Assembly: GCF_030247195.1 (NCBI RefSeq)
Contig: NC_080672.1
Coordinates: 96,668,113-96,732,112 of the forward strand
Direction of reading: 5' to 3'
DNA: 64,000 nucleotides
From: Topomyia yanbarensis
Taxonomy: Eukaryota; Arthropoda; Insecta; Diptera; Culicidae
The position numbers and the translations under genes were made by a program. Shown in pieces: positions 1 through 12,410 of the stretch (position 1 is the stretch's first letter; each line of letters opens with the position of its first letter). Below the pieces are notes generated by a model. It made no database searches. It saw only the letters and a program-made list of their open reading frames with translations, and was not told the DNA's origin.

Positions 1-2330
1 CCAGAAAACGCCTTCAGAGAGCAAGATCAGAGACAGTCAGAGCCACTTTTAAAAACGAAATAGTGCTAAGCAAGTCAACCTGCTACAAGGAGCTATACAG
101 AGAAGTAGACGCTAACACTTGGGGCAATGCTTACCGTGTCGTTATGACCAGGATCAAGGGTTCAATGACTCCAGTGGAAATGCGCGCTGACAAACTGAAA
201 ATTATCGTGGAGGATTTTTTCCCGAAACACGACCCAACCGCCTGCCCGCCTACACCGTACGTTAATGCAGACGGTGGAAATGCTGGTGATAATCGTGTCT
301 CCAACGACGAGCTTCTTTCAGTGGCAAAAGGACTGAAAGCGAAGAAAGCTCCCGGACCGGATGGTATCCCTAACGTGGTACTGAAGACCGCTATTCTGGC
401 GTTTCCGGACATGTTCAGGATAGTCCTACAGAAATACCTGGACGATAGCTACTTCCCGGATAAATAGAAAACCAGGGATCCACCAGGAGATCCAGCATCA
501 TATCGGCCTTTATGACTACTGGATACTCAAGGTAAATTTCTGGAAAGGGTCATCCTCAACAGGCTGGCGACCTACACTGAAAGTCAAAACGGACTAACGC
601 AGAGACAGTTCGAATTCCGGAAAAGAATATCGACGCTAGCTGCCATCCGCACAGTCATCGCTAGCGCGGAGGAAACATTGAAATAAAAGAGAAGGGGTAA
701 TGGCTACTGCGCCGTGGTAACGATAGACGTGAAAAACGCGTTCAACAGTACTAGCTGGGTGGCTATCACTGTAGTGCTACACAGAATGCGGGTCCAGGAT
801 TATTTGTGCAATGTTCTGAAGAGTTACTTTCAGAACCGAGAACTGGTCTACGAGACGAACATGAGGAAATGCCCTGGAATATAAAGTACAACGGAGTGCT
901 AATAATGCAACTACCCAAGGGAGTTGAAATCGTCGGCTTTACAGATGACGTTGTCCTGACAATAATCGGCGAGACCCTCGAGGAAGTGGAAACCTGAATG
1001 GCTGATGTCAAGTTGCAGCTGGTTCACCACAAGACGGAGGTAATGCTGGTCAGCGACGGAAAAAATTCGTCGTGATCAGCGTCGGCGGACATTCAATTCC
1101 ATCGATGCGTGCGCTGAAGCACCGGGATGTGATAGTCGAGCATCGATTAAATTACAGCAGCCATTTCGACTTTGTATGTAAGAAGGCTGCAAGGACAATT
1201 AACGCATGGGCAAGGACCATGTCGAACATTGGAGGAGTAAGATGCAGCACGAGGCGTCTCCTAGCGGGTGCCTCATCCTCAATGCTGAGGTATAGCGTAC
1301 CGGCCTAGGCTGCTGCACTGATCTCAAAGCGGAACCAGACGAATGCCGCGATAATTCCCATCTGCATCCCTCTGGCTGATGACATGGAATGCTACCAGCG
1401 GAGGAATACACGAAATACAAGGATACTGATCAGTTGGTAACAGTTGACAATATAGTCGAAGAGATGTGCCACGACAAGTATATCTAGCATGCTGTCCCCA
1501 GAGTGGTTACGAGTATATGCTCCGAGCTGCACAACGGGACGAAGGTACCAACAAACTAGCCCCATCGGCTAGAAAGCCGCAGTGAAATCAAAACCGTGTT
1601 TCGGGAGAAAATTCGCCGCCGCGGAACTCTCCGTCGGTGTAGACTAGGTCCCCCGCCGGAGACCAGTTGAGTAGTACACCACGTAGCGTTGGGGCGCCAG
1701 TTAACCGGACGTTAGGCTTCACCAGTCCGGAATCGCCGGACTGACCTCAACACACTACCGGGTAGCTCTTGAGTAGACTAGATGCACCGCCAGGAATTAG
1801 AGCGATTAAACCGCGTCGAACAGCTAGCAGTGGGTCGTCAAGGCGCCAGTGAACCGGAAGCTACGCTCAACCCGGCATCGCTGGACAGACCTCATCACTA
1901 ACTGGCAGACCCGTTGATTAGGCTAGGTCCACTGCCGGGGACTGGATCGAGTAGATCGGGACGAAGTGGTCCACGGAAACGTACATCGGTATCGGGAGAA
2001 ATCTACCGTCAGGGAATTTGCAGTAGGGTACATTCACCGCCGGAATGCCGCTGCCAGAACACTCTCAGTCGGAGTAGGGTAGCTCACCGTCGAATAATAT
2101 CCGAGTACATCTCGACAAAGCTAGCTCAAGGAAGCAAGTATCGGTGTCGGGAAAAATTTCTCCGTCAGGGAACTCTCAGTTGGAGCTGGGTGAGTTCACC
2201 GCCGGGGACTATCTGCTTAGATCGTGATAAGGCTGAGAGCTGAATGACTCACGGAAATAGGAGCTAAATGTGTTATGGAATTAGCAACTAAACAGCCCAC
2301 TGGGACGAAAACTAAATGGCGACGTAATAG
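1..2330 (+). mobile_element. R1-like non-LTR retrotransposon, decayed copy 1
   Basis: The plus strand carries broken pieces of a LINE reverse transcriptase. An open segment at 63-467 contains the motif KAPGPDGIPN, characteristic of the start of the RT domain in R1 and related clades, and ends at an in-frame stop. Further pieces follow in shifted frames: the AVVTIDVKNAFNS core (RT motif A) near 712-750, the catalytic-loop equivalent VGFTDDVVLT near 930-960 (DD retained, preceding residue T), and thumb/connection sequence at 1072-1308. The stretch between motif A and the DD motif is shortened, and the usual GVPQGS segment is missing. From about 1550 to 2300 a GC-rich tail repeats phrases such as caccgccgg-aat, resembling the 3' tail of copy 2. 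Multiple stops and deletions show the copy is dead. Clade assignment is from recognised motifs only. Confidence 0.8.
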
Positions 2331-2455
2331 ATGGAGACGAAAAACAAGAAAAGGCTCCAGAGTTTCATCAAAGCTCCAAGGAACCATTTAATGGACCAAG
2401 TCAGCCTCCGAAATAGAGCAGAAAAAGAGGTATACAGGAGTTGCAGGGCTAACAA

Positions 2456-2471
2456 CCCCCCCCCCCCCCCC
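2456..2471. repeat. Homopolymer C16 run
   Basis: Sixteen consecutive C residues sit between the two R1-like LINE copies. Such a run is prone to slippage and sequencing error, so its exact length is uncertain. Confidence 0.9.
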
Positions 2472-2529
2472 ATTCGACCTACAGCGCCATAAGCCATAAT
2501 TCCGAAAACTACTCCGACGAATCATCAGT

Positions 2530-4440
2530 CCCTTCACTGATGGCGAACATAAATTGGAGAGTATGCGAGAAGTATACGCATAGCGACGATACGATTCGCT
2601 ATCGTATCAACCAACGGAACCCTGCTGCAGCAAGGATACATCTTCGTTGAGGTATTTCGGCCGGATGGCGGGACCGATAATGTGGATACGGCAAGAAGGA
2701 CTGTGATGACTTGTGAAGCCACAATGCCACGAAAGCTGGAGCCACGCAATAGACGGTGTCCAGCTCAAAGGTTGAACGCTAGGAGGAAATTAGGGCCGCT
2801 TTAAAACGGGTGGTCAAGCTTAGCGAGATAGATTGCAACAAGGAGTGCGGACAGCGTTCGAGAGTGCCGAGAAGGCAGCTAAACGCGGGAGCGAAGAGGT
2901 GATCGATACTGCGCTGTGGACACGATAGATGTCAAGAATACATTTAACAGCGCGGAAATCGTAGGTTTCGCGGACGATGTGTCACTAACGGGAATTGGGT
3001 AGACACTCGAAGAAGTGGAGGTGTTGGCGACGTAGAAAACAGACGCGATCGAGAGCCGGATGACGGCGTCAAGTTGCAAATAGCTCACCACAAAACAGAG
3101 GTGTTGTTGGTCAGCAACTGCAAAGCGGTTCGGGGGAAACAGATCGACGTCGGAGGGTGATTTCGTCGTGCACTGAAGCAATTGGAAATGGTAATCGATG
3201 ACCGGTTGAGCTTCAACAACCACGCTGACTACGCCTGCGAAAAGTCGCCGAAGCAAACGAACGCAATAGCGAGGATTATGCTAAACTAAACGTCATCGAT
3301 ACTGCGATATGAGGTTCCCGCCTGGAAGCGGCACTGAAAACCTAGCGGAACAGCAAAACCCTAGCTGGACAGGACGTTCCGGCTGATGGTCGTACGTGTT
3401 GCGTTCGTACAGAACAATATTGCCAGAGGCAATATGCGTTATCCCCGGAATGATCCACATCTACATCACCCTGGCGGAGGATACCGAGTGCTACAATCGG
3501 AAAAATACCAGAAACGTGCGAAACATGGTGAAAATCTTTTGGATGACTAGGTTGGAACAGGAATTGGACAATACGAAAAAGCGAAGGTGGACCTACCAGC
3601 TCATCCCAAACCTGTCAATGTGGATCAATAGAAAGCACGGAGAGGTGAACTTCCACCTGACACATCTCCTGTCAGGTCACGGCTGCTTCAGGAAGTGTCT
3701 TCAACGGTTCGGGCACGCAACGTCACCATTGTGCCCGAAGTGTGAGAACATCGCGAAGTCACCGGAGCATGTGGTCTTCGAATATCCGAGGTTCGAAGTT
3801 ACGCGCTCTCCCTGCGCTTGAAACGAGAGTACCGGACATCAACCCGGATAACGTCGATAACGATAACACGTGGAACGCGGTGAACAGAGTGATGACGCAG
3901 CTCATGGCTTACAGCGGAAATGGCGTGATGAACAGCAAGCAACGGTTTCGGGAGAGCAAACACCGCCGGGAAACTCACCGCCGGAATAGGCTAGATCCAC
4001 CGCTGGGATTAGTCTAATGGACTGCGACAGAGCGCTGGGTATGGGTCGTTGGGGTACCAGTAAACCGGACACCGCGCTCCATGCGGGATTACCGGACCAA
4101 CCACGACACCCTACGGGATGGCCCAGAAGAAATATAGCGAAAAACAAAGAAGAAGCGTTATTGGGAGAGCTTTTTTCTCCAGGGAACTCTACTTCGGCGA
4201 AGATTCACCGGCGGAACTAGACTGAGTAGACCGCGTCGAGTCTCGTGTCGTCAGGGCACCAGCGAACCGTACACCCTGCTCCACCGGAATTGCTGAACTG
4301 ATCTCGGCACCTACCGGTCGGAGTAAGCAAGATCCATCAACGAAGACTATACCGAGTAGTTCGCGAACAAGGCTGGAGATCAACAATGAAATGGTGCTAA
4401 TTGGCTCAAGGGAGCCGAAGGACTCAGTAAATTAGACAAT
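2530..4440 (+). mobile_element. R1-like non-LTR retrotransposon, decayed copy 2
   Basis: This is a second relic of the same family, in the same orientation as copy 1. The RT is fragmented. Near 2925-2960 the motif A region (TIDVKNTFNS-like) runs almost directly into the FADDV motif C region near 2960-2990, so the polymerase core between them has been deleted. Downstream pieces at 3060-3290 match the part of copy 1 around 1000-1290. The segment at 3396-3821 is the C-terminal region with a CPKC...H zinc-binding motif (CPKCENIAKSPEHVVFE), typical of R1-type ORF2. A GC-rich 3' tail at about 3940-4380 repeats phrases also found at 1600-2250. A segment at 2540-2760 is open on the plus strand but I could not place it within the element. 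No intact frame remains. Confidence 0.8.
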
Positions 4441-4798
4441 CTGGTTTGCCGCCCAGATTGTCCACGTAGGGGACGAGAACTAATCCTCAATCCACAGCTA
4501 GCTTTCCTACTGTCATACAGAAATCACCACGTGTAGATGGTCGAAAACTGCTAGTGTGTCGAGGAGGAGTGCTGTAATCCTACTGAAAGTGGTTGGATTA
4601 GAGTGTGCTGTGAATATAAAAAAACCTCCCCGGTAGTGCTTCAAGACTTTCTTTGAAATACATTGATAAATCAATTTTACGTGGACAATATATATTCAAA
4701 TGTAAAGTATCGATAATAATAGCACAATCAAATTTGTACCGGAAACCTTACATTCTAAAAAAAAAGCTTCATCTTACAAAACTAAAGCTGTCATTAAT
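4441..4798. other. 3' flank of TAF5, no gene seen
   Basis: This stretch lies between the LINE tail and the TAF5 stop codon. It becomes AT-rich after about 4600, as expected for a 3' untranslated region read on the minus strand. I see no open frame or repeat of note. Confidence 0.5.
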
Positions 4799-6935
4799 TT
4801 AGACCGACCCTTCGAACATGCCGACGCCGAGAAGCAAATTTCGTCTGGTAAAGTGCAACGTCAAGAACGGTGTCTGCTTCGTGGGAAACGATCGCATCAA
4901 GTAAGGTTCCCCATCACGCACATCCGGATTGTGGGAAACGTTCACATTTTCACCGCTGATGTCTTCGCACAATTTGCTGAAATCCCACAGCTTGAGACAG
5001 CAATCCAAACCACCCGTTGCCAGTACAACGCCATCCCTGCTAAAACACAGTGAATGGATCGAAGCCGAGTGACCGCAAAGGGCTGCAATCAGGTGACCAT
5101 GAGCCAAGTCCCAGATAAGAACACGGCAATCGGCCGAACCGGAAGCCAGATAGCGACCACATATCGAAAAAGCTAGTGAATAAATGGGGGCCTGAAAAAT
5201 TTTAATGAATTAATCATATAAACATTATTATAAGAATCAAAATTACCTTATGTCCAGTCATCAATCGCAAATGATTTCCAACGCAAACGTCCCAAAGACG
5301 AACCGTTCTGTCACTAGAACCAGTAGCCACGTAATTAGAGTTAGGATGAAAAATACAGACATCGACATCGGACAAATGACCAGCGAAAATGCGCAACGGT
5401 TGATGGGTATCCGTTGCCCACAACCTAGCGGTTTTGTCATGTGAGCAACTCAGAAAGTAATGTCCGTGAGGAGAGAATCGGACATCCCACACGGCAAACT
5501 GATGACCTTTATAAACGACCACACAGGTCCAAGTGTGTAATGACCACAGCCGAATGGTGCAATCTTCTGAGCATGAAAGCAGCATGGTTCTGTCCGGAGA
5601 AAACGCACACCGGAAAACGGGTCCGCTATGACCATGAAGTATTCGACTGGTTTCCGCCTTACGATCGTCTAACATACGAATCAGGACGTCGTCAGCGTCG
5701 CGATCGATTTCCTTCAGCTGTTCGGCTGATTTCATTTCCCGTAGCTTAACTGGCGACAGCGACCACACTTTGATGGAAGAATCAGAAAATCCAATGGCAA
5801 TTAAACTGGAGTCCTCGCAGATTTCGGCACTATTGCAAAAAGACGAAAAATAAAAAGTGAAAATTGTTTTATAATGTTTGAAAAATTAAGTTATACGCAC
5901 CATGTCACCGTGTAATTTGCATTCAGAAGCGTATACATGCAAACGGACGGCAAACAATCGGGACCTAGATTAACGCGCTTGGACGCCTCTCGTAATGCCT
6001 TAATCTTCTCCATCTTATCAACATCCTTCAACTTCGGCAGTGGAATTCTGTCCAGCGGTGGAGCATTCGGATCCGACTTGGACTTCTTCGAAAACAGTGG
6101 ATCCTTCTTGGGCTTCTTCTTCTTCGGCTTGTCCGGTGCATCCGGATCCATGTCGTCATCCTCCTCGGGTGGAGCCTGTACCAATGTTTGCACATCCGGT
6201 TCTTTCAGCAGTCCGTAGTAAACCTTTACCTTGTTATCCAACCTTTTTGCCTCGCCAATCATTGCACCGGACGTGGCATCACATTGGGTCTTATTTCGAG
6301 CCACACCCTCATACAAGTCGAAAAATAAATGCTCATTGACAATGTTTAAAATCACCGAAGCTTTCTTCTCGTGCAGATGCCGCTTCAACAGCGATAAAGT
6401 ATCGCGCGAGATTCGAATCGTAAAAGCATTCGATTTGAATGTATCCGTCAGATCGTTCCCACTCATTTGATCCCTCTTCGACACCATCGCCAACTTTGCC
6501 AACTCATCCTGATAGTAATACTCCTGTTCCGGACCAAACTTCGAGATCAGCTTTTTCGCCTGTTCCTCGTGGCTGTTGTACACTAGCTCAATGTACATAT
6601 GCACCAACACCGGATAAAGGATCAGTGCAAGTTCGTGCCGATAGATATCTAGTGATTCTCCCACGAACCTCCGAAGTTCCATGTAAGAATGTTCATATAT
6701 ATCCGGATCCCCTTCGCTCTTGTAAGCAGCCAGCACACTATTAACGTCCGCTTCGCCAGCAACATTTTCCGGCACATCCGACAAACTAGCTTCCTTTTTA
6801 AGAAGCTCTTCCGTTCCCTACAAAATTAGTTTCGCAAGCAGTGTCAACAATGAGTATACAATGGTAATTTACCTTCAAATTGTACTTTTTCAGCACGGCC
6901 AAGACGGCCATCAAATCTGTTTTATTCTGAGCCAT
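4799..6935 (-). CDS. Taf5: TAF5, TFIID subunit 5 (LisH-NTD2-WD40)
   Basis: This is a core subunit of the general transcription factor TFIID, acting in the nucleus as a scaffold in promoter recognition. Four coding exons on the minus strand join in frame: 6873-6935, 5901-6817, 5247-5829 and 4799-5191, all with GT-AG introns, giving 651 residues. Exon 1 starts MAQNKTDLMAVL and, with the start of exon 2, forms a LisH motif (about residues 5-37). The conserved TAF5 NTD2 domain follows (about 50-200; YEHSYMELRRFV, YPVLVHMYIELV). A charged linker rich in D, P and K spans about 245-300. At least six WD40 repeats fill about 322-600 (KVWSL, RLWSL, RLWAT, RLWDV, LIWDL, KLWDF). It is somewhat shorter than the fly and human proteins, mainly in the linker and N-terminus. 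The combination of NTD2 and WD40 is diagnostic; TAF5L is less likely because the WD repeats and linker match TAF5 better from memory. Confidence 0.95.
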
Positions 6936-7119
6936 TGTGAAACTGGAAACTTCACTTACACTTAATACAAAATTTCATTGAAACATCGCGAGAAATCAAA
7001 AAAATCCCAATTTGCCGATGCGTTGCAAAGACTCGAGTAGATTTGTTTTGGAAGCGTTTCTTTGACAGAGACTCGAAATATTTTTTATCCCGCCTTTTGT
7101 TCAGCCCGCCTTTAAAATA

Positions 7120-7273
7120 CATCCCTCTAAGAACGGTTGGTTTCAAAATCGTCCAATGAAGGACGTTCGTTGGACCAATTTGGACAACGTCCAAATAACC
7201 GTTCAACGAACGTCCATCGTTGGACCCGTGTTGAACGATTTTGAAACAATTTTTTGGACGTCTTAGTGGGATG
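7120..7273. mobile_element. Short palindromic MITE
   Basis: The ends are inverted repeats: catccctctaagaa at the left pairs with ttagtgggatg at the right, followed inward by tttcaaaatcgt / acgattttgaaa. The centre holds repeated ggacgttcgttgga-type phrases. It lies just upstream of the TAF5 5' end. No clear target duplication is visible. Confidence 0.6.
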
Positions 7274-7289
7274 CTACCGAAAAGGCAAC

Positions 7290-7462
7290 CACCCAGTTAA
7301 ACTCATTCCGGAACCGGTTCGGATTTCTGAATGGAGTCATTATGGATTCCAAATGAAATGCAACAACCGATTCCGACTCAGAATCGGTTGTTGCATTTGA
7401 TTTGGAATCCATAATGACTCCATTCAGGATTCCGAATCAAATTCCGAATGGTTTGACCGGGC
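7290..7462. mobile_element. Foldback MITE with long arms
   Basis: This is an almost complete inverted repeat centred at 7377. The inner arms 7327-7373 and 7381-7427 are near-perfect complements around a 7-nt loop, and the similarity continues outward to termini cacccagttaaac / gtttgaccgggc. No coding capacity. The terminus resembles the ACCCAGTCAAA ends seen at 16252 and 17097, which suggests a related family. Confidence 0.7.
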
Positions 7463-7725
7463 AATTCGGTAACGTTAACTTTATTAATGTTTTTGCTTGA
7501 GGCAGAAACTTAACATCGCTTTTTTCGCTTTTTTGAGATGCAATTATACCCTAGGGGCAGATCACTCTAAGAATGTATAACAAATTTGCATCAAATTAGA
7601 AAAAATGCATTTAATTTTCATTTTTGCATCAGCTTGGCACTCCCTCGCAGAAAAGTATGTTTAACAAACGTCCTACGCTGATCCACTTTGTTCGACGTTT
7701 TGTTAAATGTAGGGCTAGTTTTTCT

Positions 7726-8294
7726 CTAAGAGAAGAGAAGACAATCGCGTAGCCAATTTGATCCAGTCCTAACCTCAATATTGAACCAGCTTCTGATTGG
7801 TCGTATTGCCAGTCAAGAGTGTTCATAATATTTGCAAACGGGATGAAAAACTGTGCTGCTGAATTTATTTTGGCTACTTTTCATACACATGAACATTTCA
7901 TGCAAATTGAATCAATACCCTGAATGACGATATAACTACGTGTATTGTTAAGAGACACACGAATTAACATAAAATTCAATTTGTAAATGCAGCTACAATT
8001 GTGAATTCTTGACAGAGGGTCGATATTTGAGGAACAATTTTTTCAGCAATTGTGAAAAACATGCAAATGGAATCTGGCAACGATGGATGCTTGTTGTCTT
8101 TAGAATTACGACAGGGCCTGGTAGATAAAATTAATGTGGTTTTCGTTTGAGGCGAAACTGAGTCAGTTCCTAACCCCAACTGCTGTCAAAATGTATGAAC
8201 TGACAGCGGTTGGGGTTAGAACCTGACTCAGTTTCAGGTTCAAGCGAAATCGCTATAAGAAGAGCAAGAAGCCTGTTGTCGTCTCTTCTCTTAG
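7726..8294. mobile_element. Nested hAT-like element (569 bp) inside MITE A
   Basis: Inverted ends ctaagagaagagaagac / gtctcttctcttag are flanked by a perfect 8-bp duplication GTTTTTCT at 7718-7725 and 8295-8302. The surrounding MITE continues on both sides, and the copy at 11227-11541 lacks this insertion. The open frames inside are short and unrecognisable. The ends and the 8-bp duplication suggest hAT. Confidence 0.82.
8136..8253. mobile_element. 118-bp hairpin MITE, copy 1
   Basis: This is a near-perfect palindrome with arms aaactgagtcag...ctaaccccaac and their complement. An inverted copy of the same 118-bp length is at 16608-16725. It lies inside the 569-bp nested element and forms the third level of nesting. 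Confidence 0.8.
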
Positions 8295-8470
8295 GTTTTT
8301 CTGTAGGGTTTTGACGTCTTACACGCAACGCAAACCACATTGCAGGCAACGCAAAAACATTGCACGCAACGCAAAATACATTATGAATTTCTATTTTGAT
8401 GGAAATAAATGCATTTAATTTCGTTGATTTTTAAAAATGCATCACAAGTGATCTGCCCCTTGATTATACC

Positions 8471-11226
8471 TCATTAACTTAATATCATAAAGAAACAACG
8501 TTCTGAGAATATGACATCTATTCAACAGCATATTGCATTCGAATTGACGTGATATCACAATGATGTACGAAACATTCACCGTTGTTGTGTTGTACCTGGT
8601 CCGCTTACGAATCCAAAATACGCTCCGGTTTAGCGGATATGTAGGCCCGCATAAATAAAAACTTTATCTGGAATCCTCCATATTATACAAAAATCATAAG
8701 TGCTATGGTAACCACATACGTTAAGGTCTATTTATGATATTACGATAAATGCGTTTTCCTGTAAAATTATATGAAAATATAGAATGAAGATACGAGTTAT
8801 TGTTACAATATAGGAAATGGTTATAATATAATATTGTAAGTTAGAAAAGAATTGAGGTGCTTCAGCAGGATTATTAAAAAATATATCTAAATGATTTGAA
8901 TTGAAGTCACAATTATGCTAGTCGTTTTCATATGGTTCTGTAAGGTTTGCTTTAAAGAAAAACGTGTATCGTTACAATTTCCTTACAAGATTACCATAAT
9001 GTTCACCTCAAGTCGAATCGTTTGGTTACAGTTTACAGTAATCCTTTATATTGAATTGAATGTGTTATTAAAATGAAATAACAAATCTTTGTTTATTGCA
9101 CATATTTATTATGGAAAAAATAATAATTTATCCATGAATAAAGTCCTTTAATACTTTATTATTATTTCTTACCAAGTGGAAATCAGATTATTTAGGTTGG
9201 ATAAAAGAAATTCCAAATTTAATTTTTGGCATACAGGTTTCGTTTTTGGACAAAATCTAAAGCTTCATGCCTTTCTGTAAAAGGTGGAATGAATCCACAA
9301 GGCTGTCAATAATGTTTTACTCAGCGAAGGTCGATTAGATTAATTCACATTTCATCTACAGCAACAATTTGTTTATAAGCACATTCAGCAAAATGGTAAA
9401 ACTAATCATAATCAAATTTTGTATATGGCAAAATATATCACATCGAAACACTGCCGTTTAAGGACATTATACATGCGAGCCACAACATAGCTCCTACGCC
9501 ACACACACCCCTCTCCCCTGCCTAACCATGTATCTGAGATGAGCAAATATAAAAATACGTTTTTCAACACACTAACCTTGCTGGTATGCCACGAAATTGC
9601 TACTTAAGGAAGCTAGAATATTTTCCTATGCAATCAATCCGAGTTTTTGATGGAATGCCATCTGTAGCTTCTATTTTGTGCGAAAATATCACTTGGTAGT
9701 TTCTTTTCGAAACACTTCTCGTTTTCATTGCACTTTTCAAATGCACTTTTTTCACAAACCACTGCAAAAACTCTCGCGAAACTTTAATCGTTTACTAACA
9801 AAACTTCAAATTTTCTGCCAATGTGCAGATCACCAAAGGAAAATGTTCAGAAACTCTCATTTGTGCGTTTGAATGTTCACTTCAGATTTCAGTTTTTGCT
9901 AATGTAAACAAGCGAGTCGGTGCCTAGCAACGTGGCTTCCACATATCTTCACCTTAAGAAGTTCTGTTAGTAGGGAGCAGCTTCACGAATTTAGTATGGA
10001 CTTCTAAAGAAGGGCTAACACCATGTATTGCAGTTCTAGCAACTCAAGAATTTCAAATCCTCTTCTAATACTCGAGCTTATACCTTTTTCTTAAGTGGAT
10101 AAATCTAAATGTATTACATTTTTCGTATACTTCACGAGTCTTTTTTAACAACGTAAGTACACAGCTGCCGGAAGTTGCTACACCTGTCAAGACGAGGAGA
10201 GACGGTCAGTTCTAATAACGGATACATCATCCAGATTCTCGATTTGCCTAACCAACCAGATTCAACGGTTTATATATTATATATGAATGTATTGTATCAA
10301 ACACACGGCTCACCATCACCGAAAGGCTCGCAAACCTCCTCTTAAACCAATTCAAGGAAAATTAAGGGAAAATTTGAATTGAAGTTCCAACCATATACGG
10401 TATGCTCCGTAATTATTCAGCTCTTACAATCATGGTCATTTGTAATCATCAACCGTTTATTAGTATATGACATGTCGATTTACCCTCTTCCTAAAGTCGA
10501 TTGTGGCTAGATTATTATGAAGACCAAAATACGTTCCACAAGATTACAGAAATAGCTCAATTGGTAAAAGCGGCAGTACCACCACCATAAGATGTCAACA
10601 CAGATTACCATAAATCGATAGAATAAAAAAACGTTATTCGAACTGATGAGGGAGGAGGGGAAGAGGCTCTCTTGGGTGAATCAGAAAAAAAACATTTATA
10701 AAGTTCTTTTTACATCTGCCGCATTTGATAGTGTCGATAAAGTAGTTTATTATACACACTCATCACATTTTGCCCATGGCATAGTGTCACTCGAAAACTA
10801 TAACTGTACTATTCGAGAAATGGTTATCTGTGGTCACAATACACCAAATGATTGAAACGATTTGTGGTATGGTACCATGTTTGTTTTGTGTTACGATTTG
10901 TCATATTGTAAAAAAAATCCAATAACAATGTAGTACCGCAAAAATGGATTATAAGATCACCATTCCCCTTATAATATGCCCTAAAATTTGTTCGAGGAAA
11001 TCGGCATTTTTGAATGGTAACGCTACTCAACGACCTATTCGGTAAATGGTACAAGTGGCGCTGACCATAAATGGAATAGTCAATATGATTGCCGGTAGCG
11101 TTGGTTTATCGTTTCGTTAATGATAAGAGGAAACTTCAGGGAATGGTTTTTTAGGGTTCAAATACCATTGCGGTTATCTTACAGGAATGGTCACCAAATA
11201 TGCGGGGGTGTAAACAGGACTATGAC
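8471..11226. other. AT-rich intergenic stretch, nothing recognised
   Basis: This is 2.7 kb of AT-rich sequence with only short open frames (for example 9678-9872, 10646-10855 and 10824-11054). None resembles a known protein or shows exon-like structure. I see no clear repeat ends here. Confidence 0.5.
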
Positions 11227-11541
11227 CTAATGGACAGATCACTTGCGATGCATTTTTAAAAATCAGCTAAATTAAATGCATTTCTTTATATCAAAATAGA
11301 AATTCATAATGTATTTTGCGTTGCGTGCAATGTATTTTGCGTTGCGTGTAAGACGTCAAAACCCTACAAAAAATTAGCTCTACATTCAACAAAACGTCGA
11401 ACAAAGTGAATCAGCGTAGGACGTTTGTTAAACAAACTTTTCTGCGAGAGAGTGTAAAGTTGATGCAAAAATGGAAATTAAATGATTTTTTTCTAATTTG
11501 ATGCAAAATTTTTATACATTTCTAAAGTGATCTGCCCCTAG
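11227..11541. mobile_element. hAT-type MITE family A, second copy (inverted)
   Basis: This reverse-complement relative of the element at 7551-8462 retains the acgcaacgcaaaata-type repeats, the aaaacgtcgaacaaagt segment and the end agtgatctgcccctag. The left end is mutated (ctaatggacagatcact). It lacks the 569-bp insertion and so serves as an empty-site reference. Flanking duplications are not clear. Confidence 0.8.
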
Positions 11542-12410
11542 AGCCATGCTATACTTTCTGCACACTACATTGATGTATAATACAAACGAAAATGCCATTA
11601 GTATTCGCAAGTTTCATATAGTCTCATAGTTCTTTGCTTCTAGGGAGCATTGCACTGCAATCCATCCAACGGAATAACACGGATGAAGTTTTATCCAGTA
11701 TTGGGCCACCTCACTCAATTCCATTAGATCAACTCCGTAAAATTAGTCGGAATCCGGAATGGATTTCAGCTCAAATGCAACTACCGATGGGCTGGTTGTT
11801 ACACTTTGAGCTGCAATCCATAATCCATTCAGAACGCCGAACTAGTGGCAGATCAAGAGGAAGGATCCTGGGGGGTTCAGATCCCCCCAGAAAATTTCAA
11901 CTTGTTGAGTAATTTTAAATTAGTATTAATTTTATATTAGTTTCGTTCTTGTATTCTCTTTTTTTATTATGATAGTAAACAAGCATGTTTTGCTCTTGTT
12001 TGCTCTGAAGTAAGTGGTAGCAAGAATTGGAACAAACAGTTTTGTTTCAGTACTCAATTCTAATAAACATGATATTCAATAAATGCCACAACGTAAGGTG
12101 ATTCTCCGACATAGGCTGTTTTAATGGTAGTTCGTGGGAAGTGAAAATGTTATGGCTGCCCGGAAAGAACGAACATCGAAATTGATAGTCGAAACATTGC
12201 ATTTACAACAGTTATGATTGTTAACAACAATTTTTATAGTAACATCAATGTTTTGGTTTCAGTACTTTCTAAGATTTTACACAAAAATGACGCTTTTCGT
12301 TTATTCGTGTATTTGATTCGTTATTATTTTCAAACTCACTTTTTTCACCATGGCGTCCCATTTTACCGCTTTGTGGAACATGTTCCTGTTTTTAAAACTT
12401 TGGTAAAGAG
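11542..12410. other. Intergenic stretch with one unassigned open frame
   Basis: An open frame at 11634-11912 (plus, 92 codons) has no recognised domain. Its last part runs through a small C/G hairpin (ggggggttcagatcccccc) of the kind seen in mosquito repeats. I regard it as probably non-coding. The rest shows nothing recognisable. Confidence 0.4.

Larger units (their letters stand above)
7551..8462. mobile_element. hAT-type MITE (family A), carrying nested insertions
   Basis: The termini are inverted repeats CTAGGGGCAGATCACT / AGTGATCTGCCCCTTG, flanked by a perfect 8-bp target duplication ATTATACC at 7543-7550 and 8463-8470. An 8-bp duplication together with this type of end points to the hAT superfamily. 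Near the right end it has repeated acgcaacgcaaa phrases. A shorter relative without the internal insertion lies inverted at 11227-11541, so the ancestral element was about 320-340 bp. There is no transposase. Confidence 0.85.

Noticed and set aside
5250..6744. Several plus-strand open frames across TAF5
   Set aside because: They are shadows of the minus-strand TAF5 exons, which have clear domains and splice sites.
10553..10564. tRNA box A-like TAGCTCAATTGG
   Set aside because: No box B, acceptor stem or cloverleaf at the right distance.
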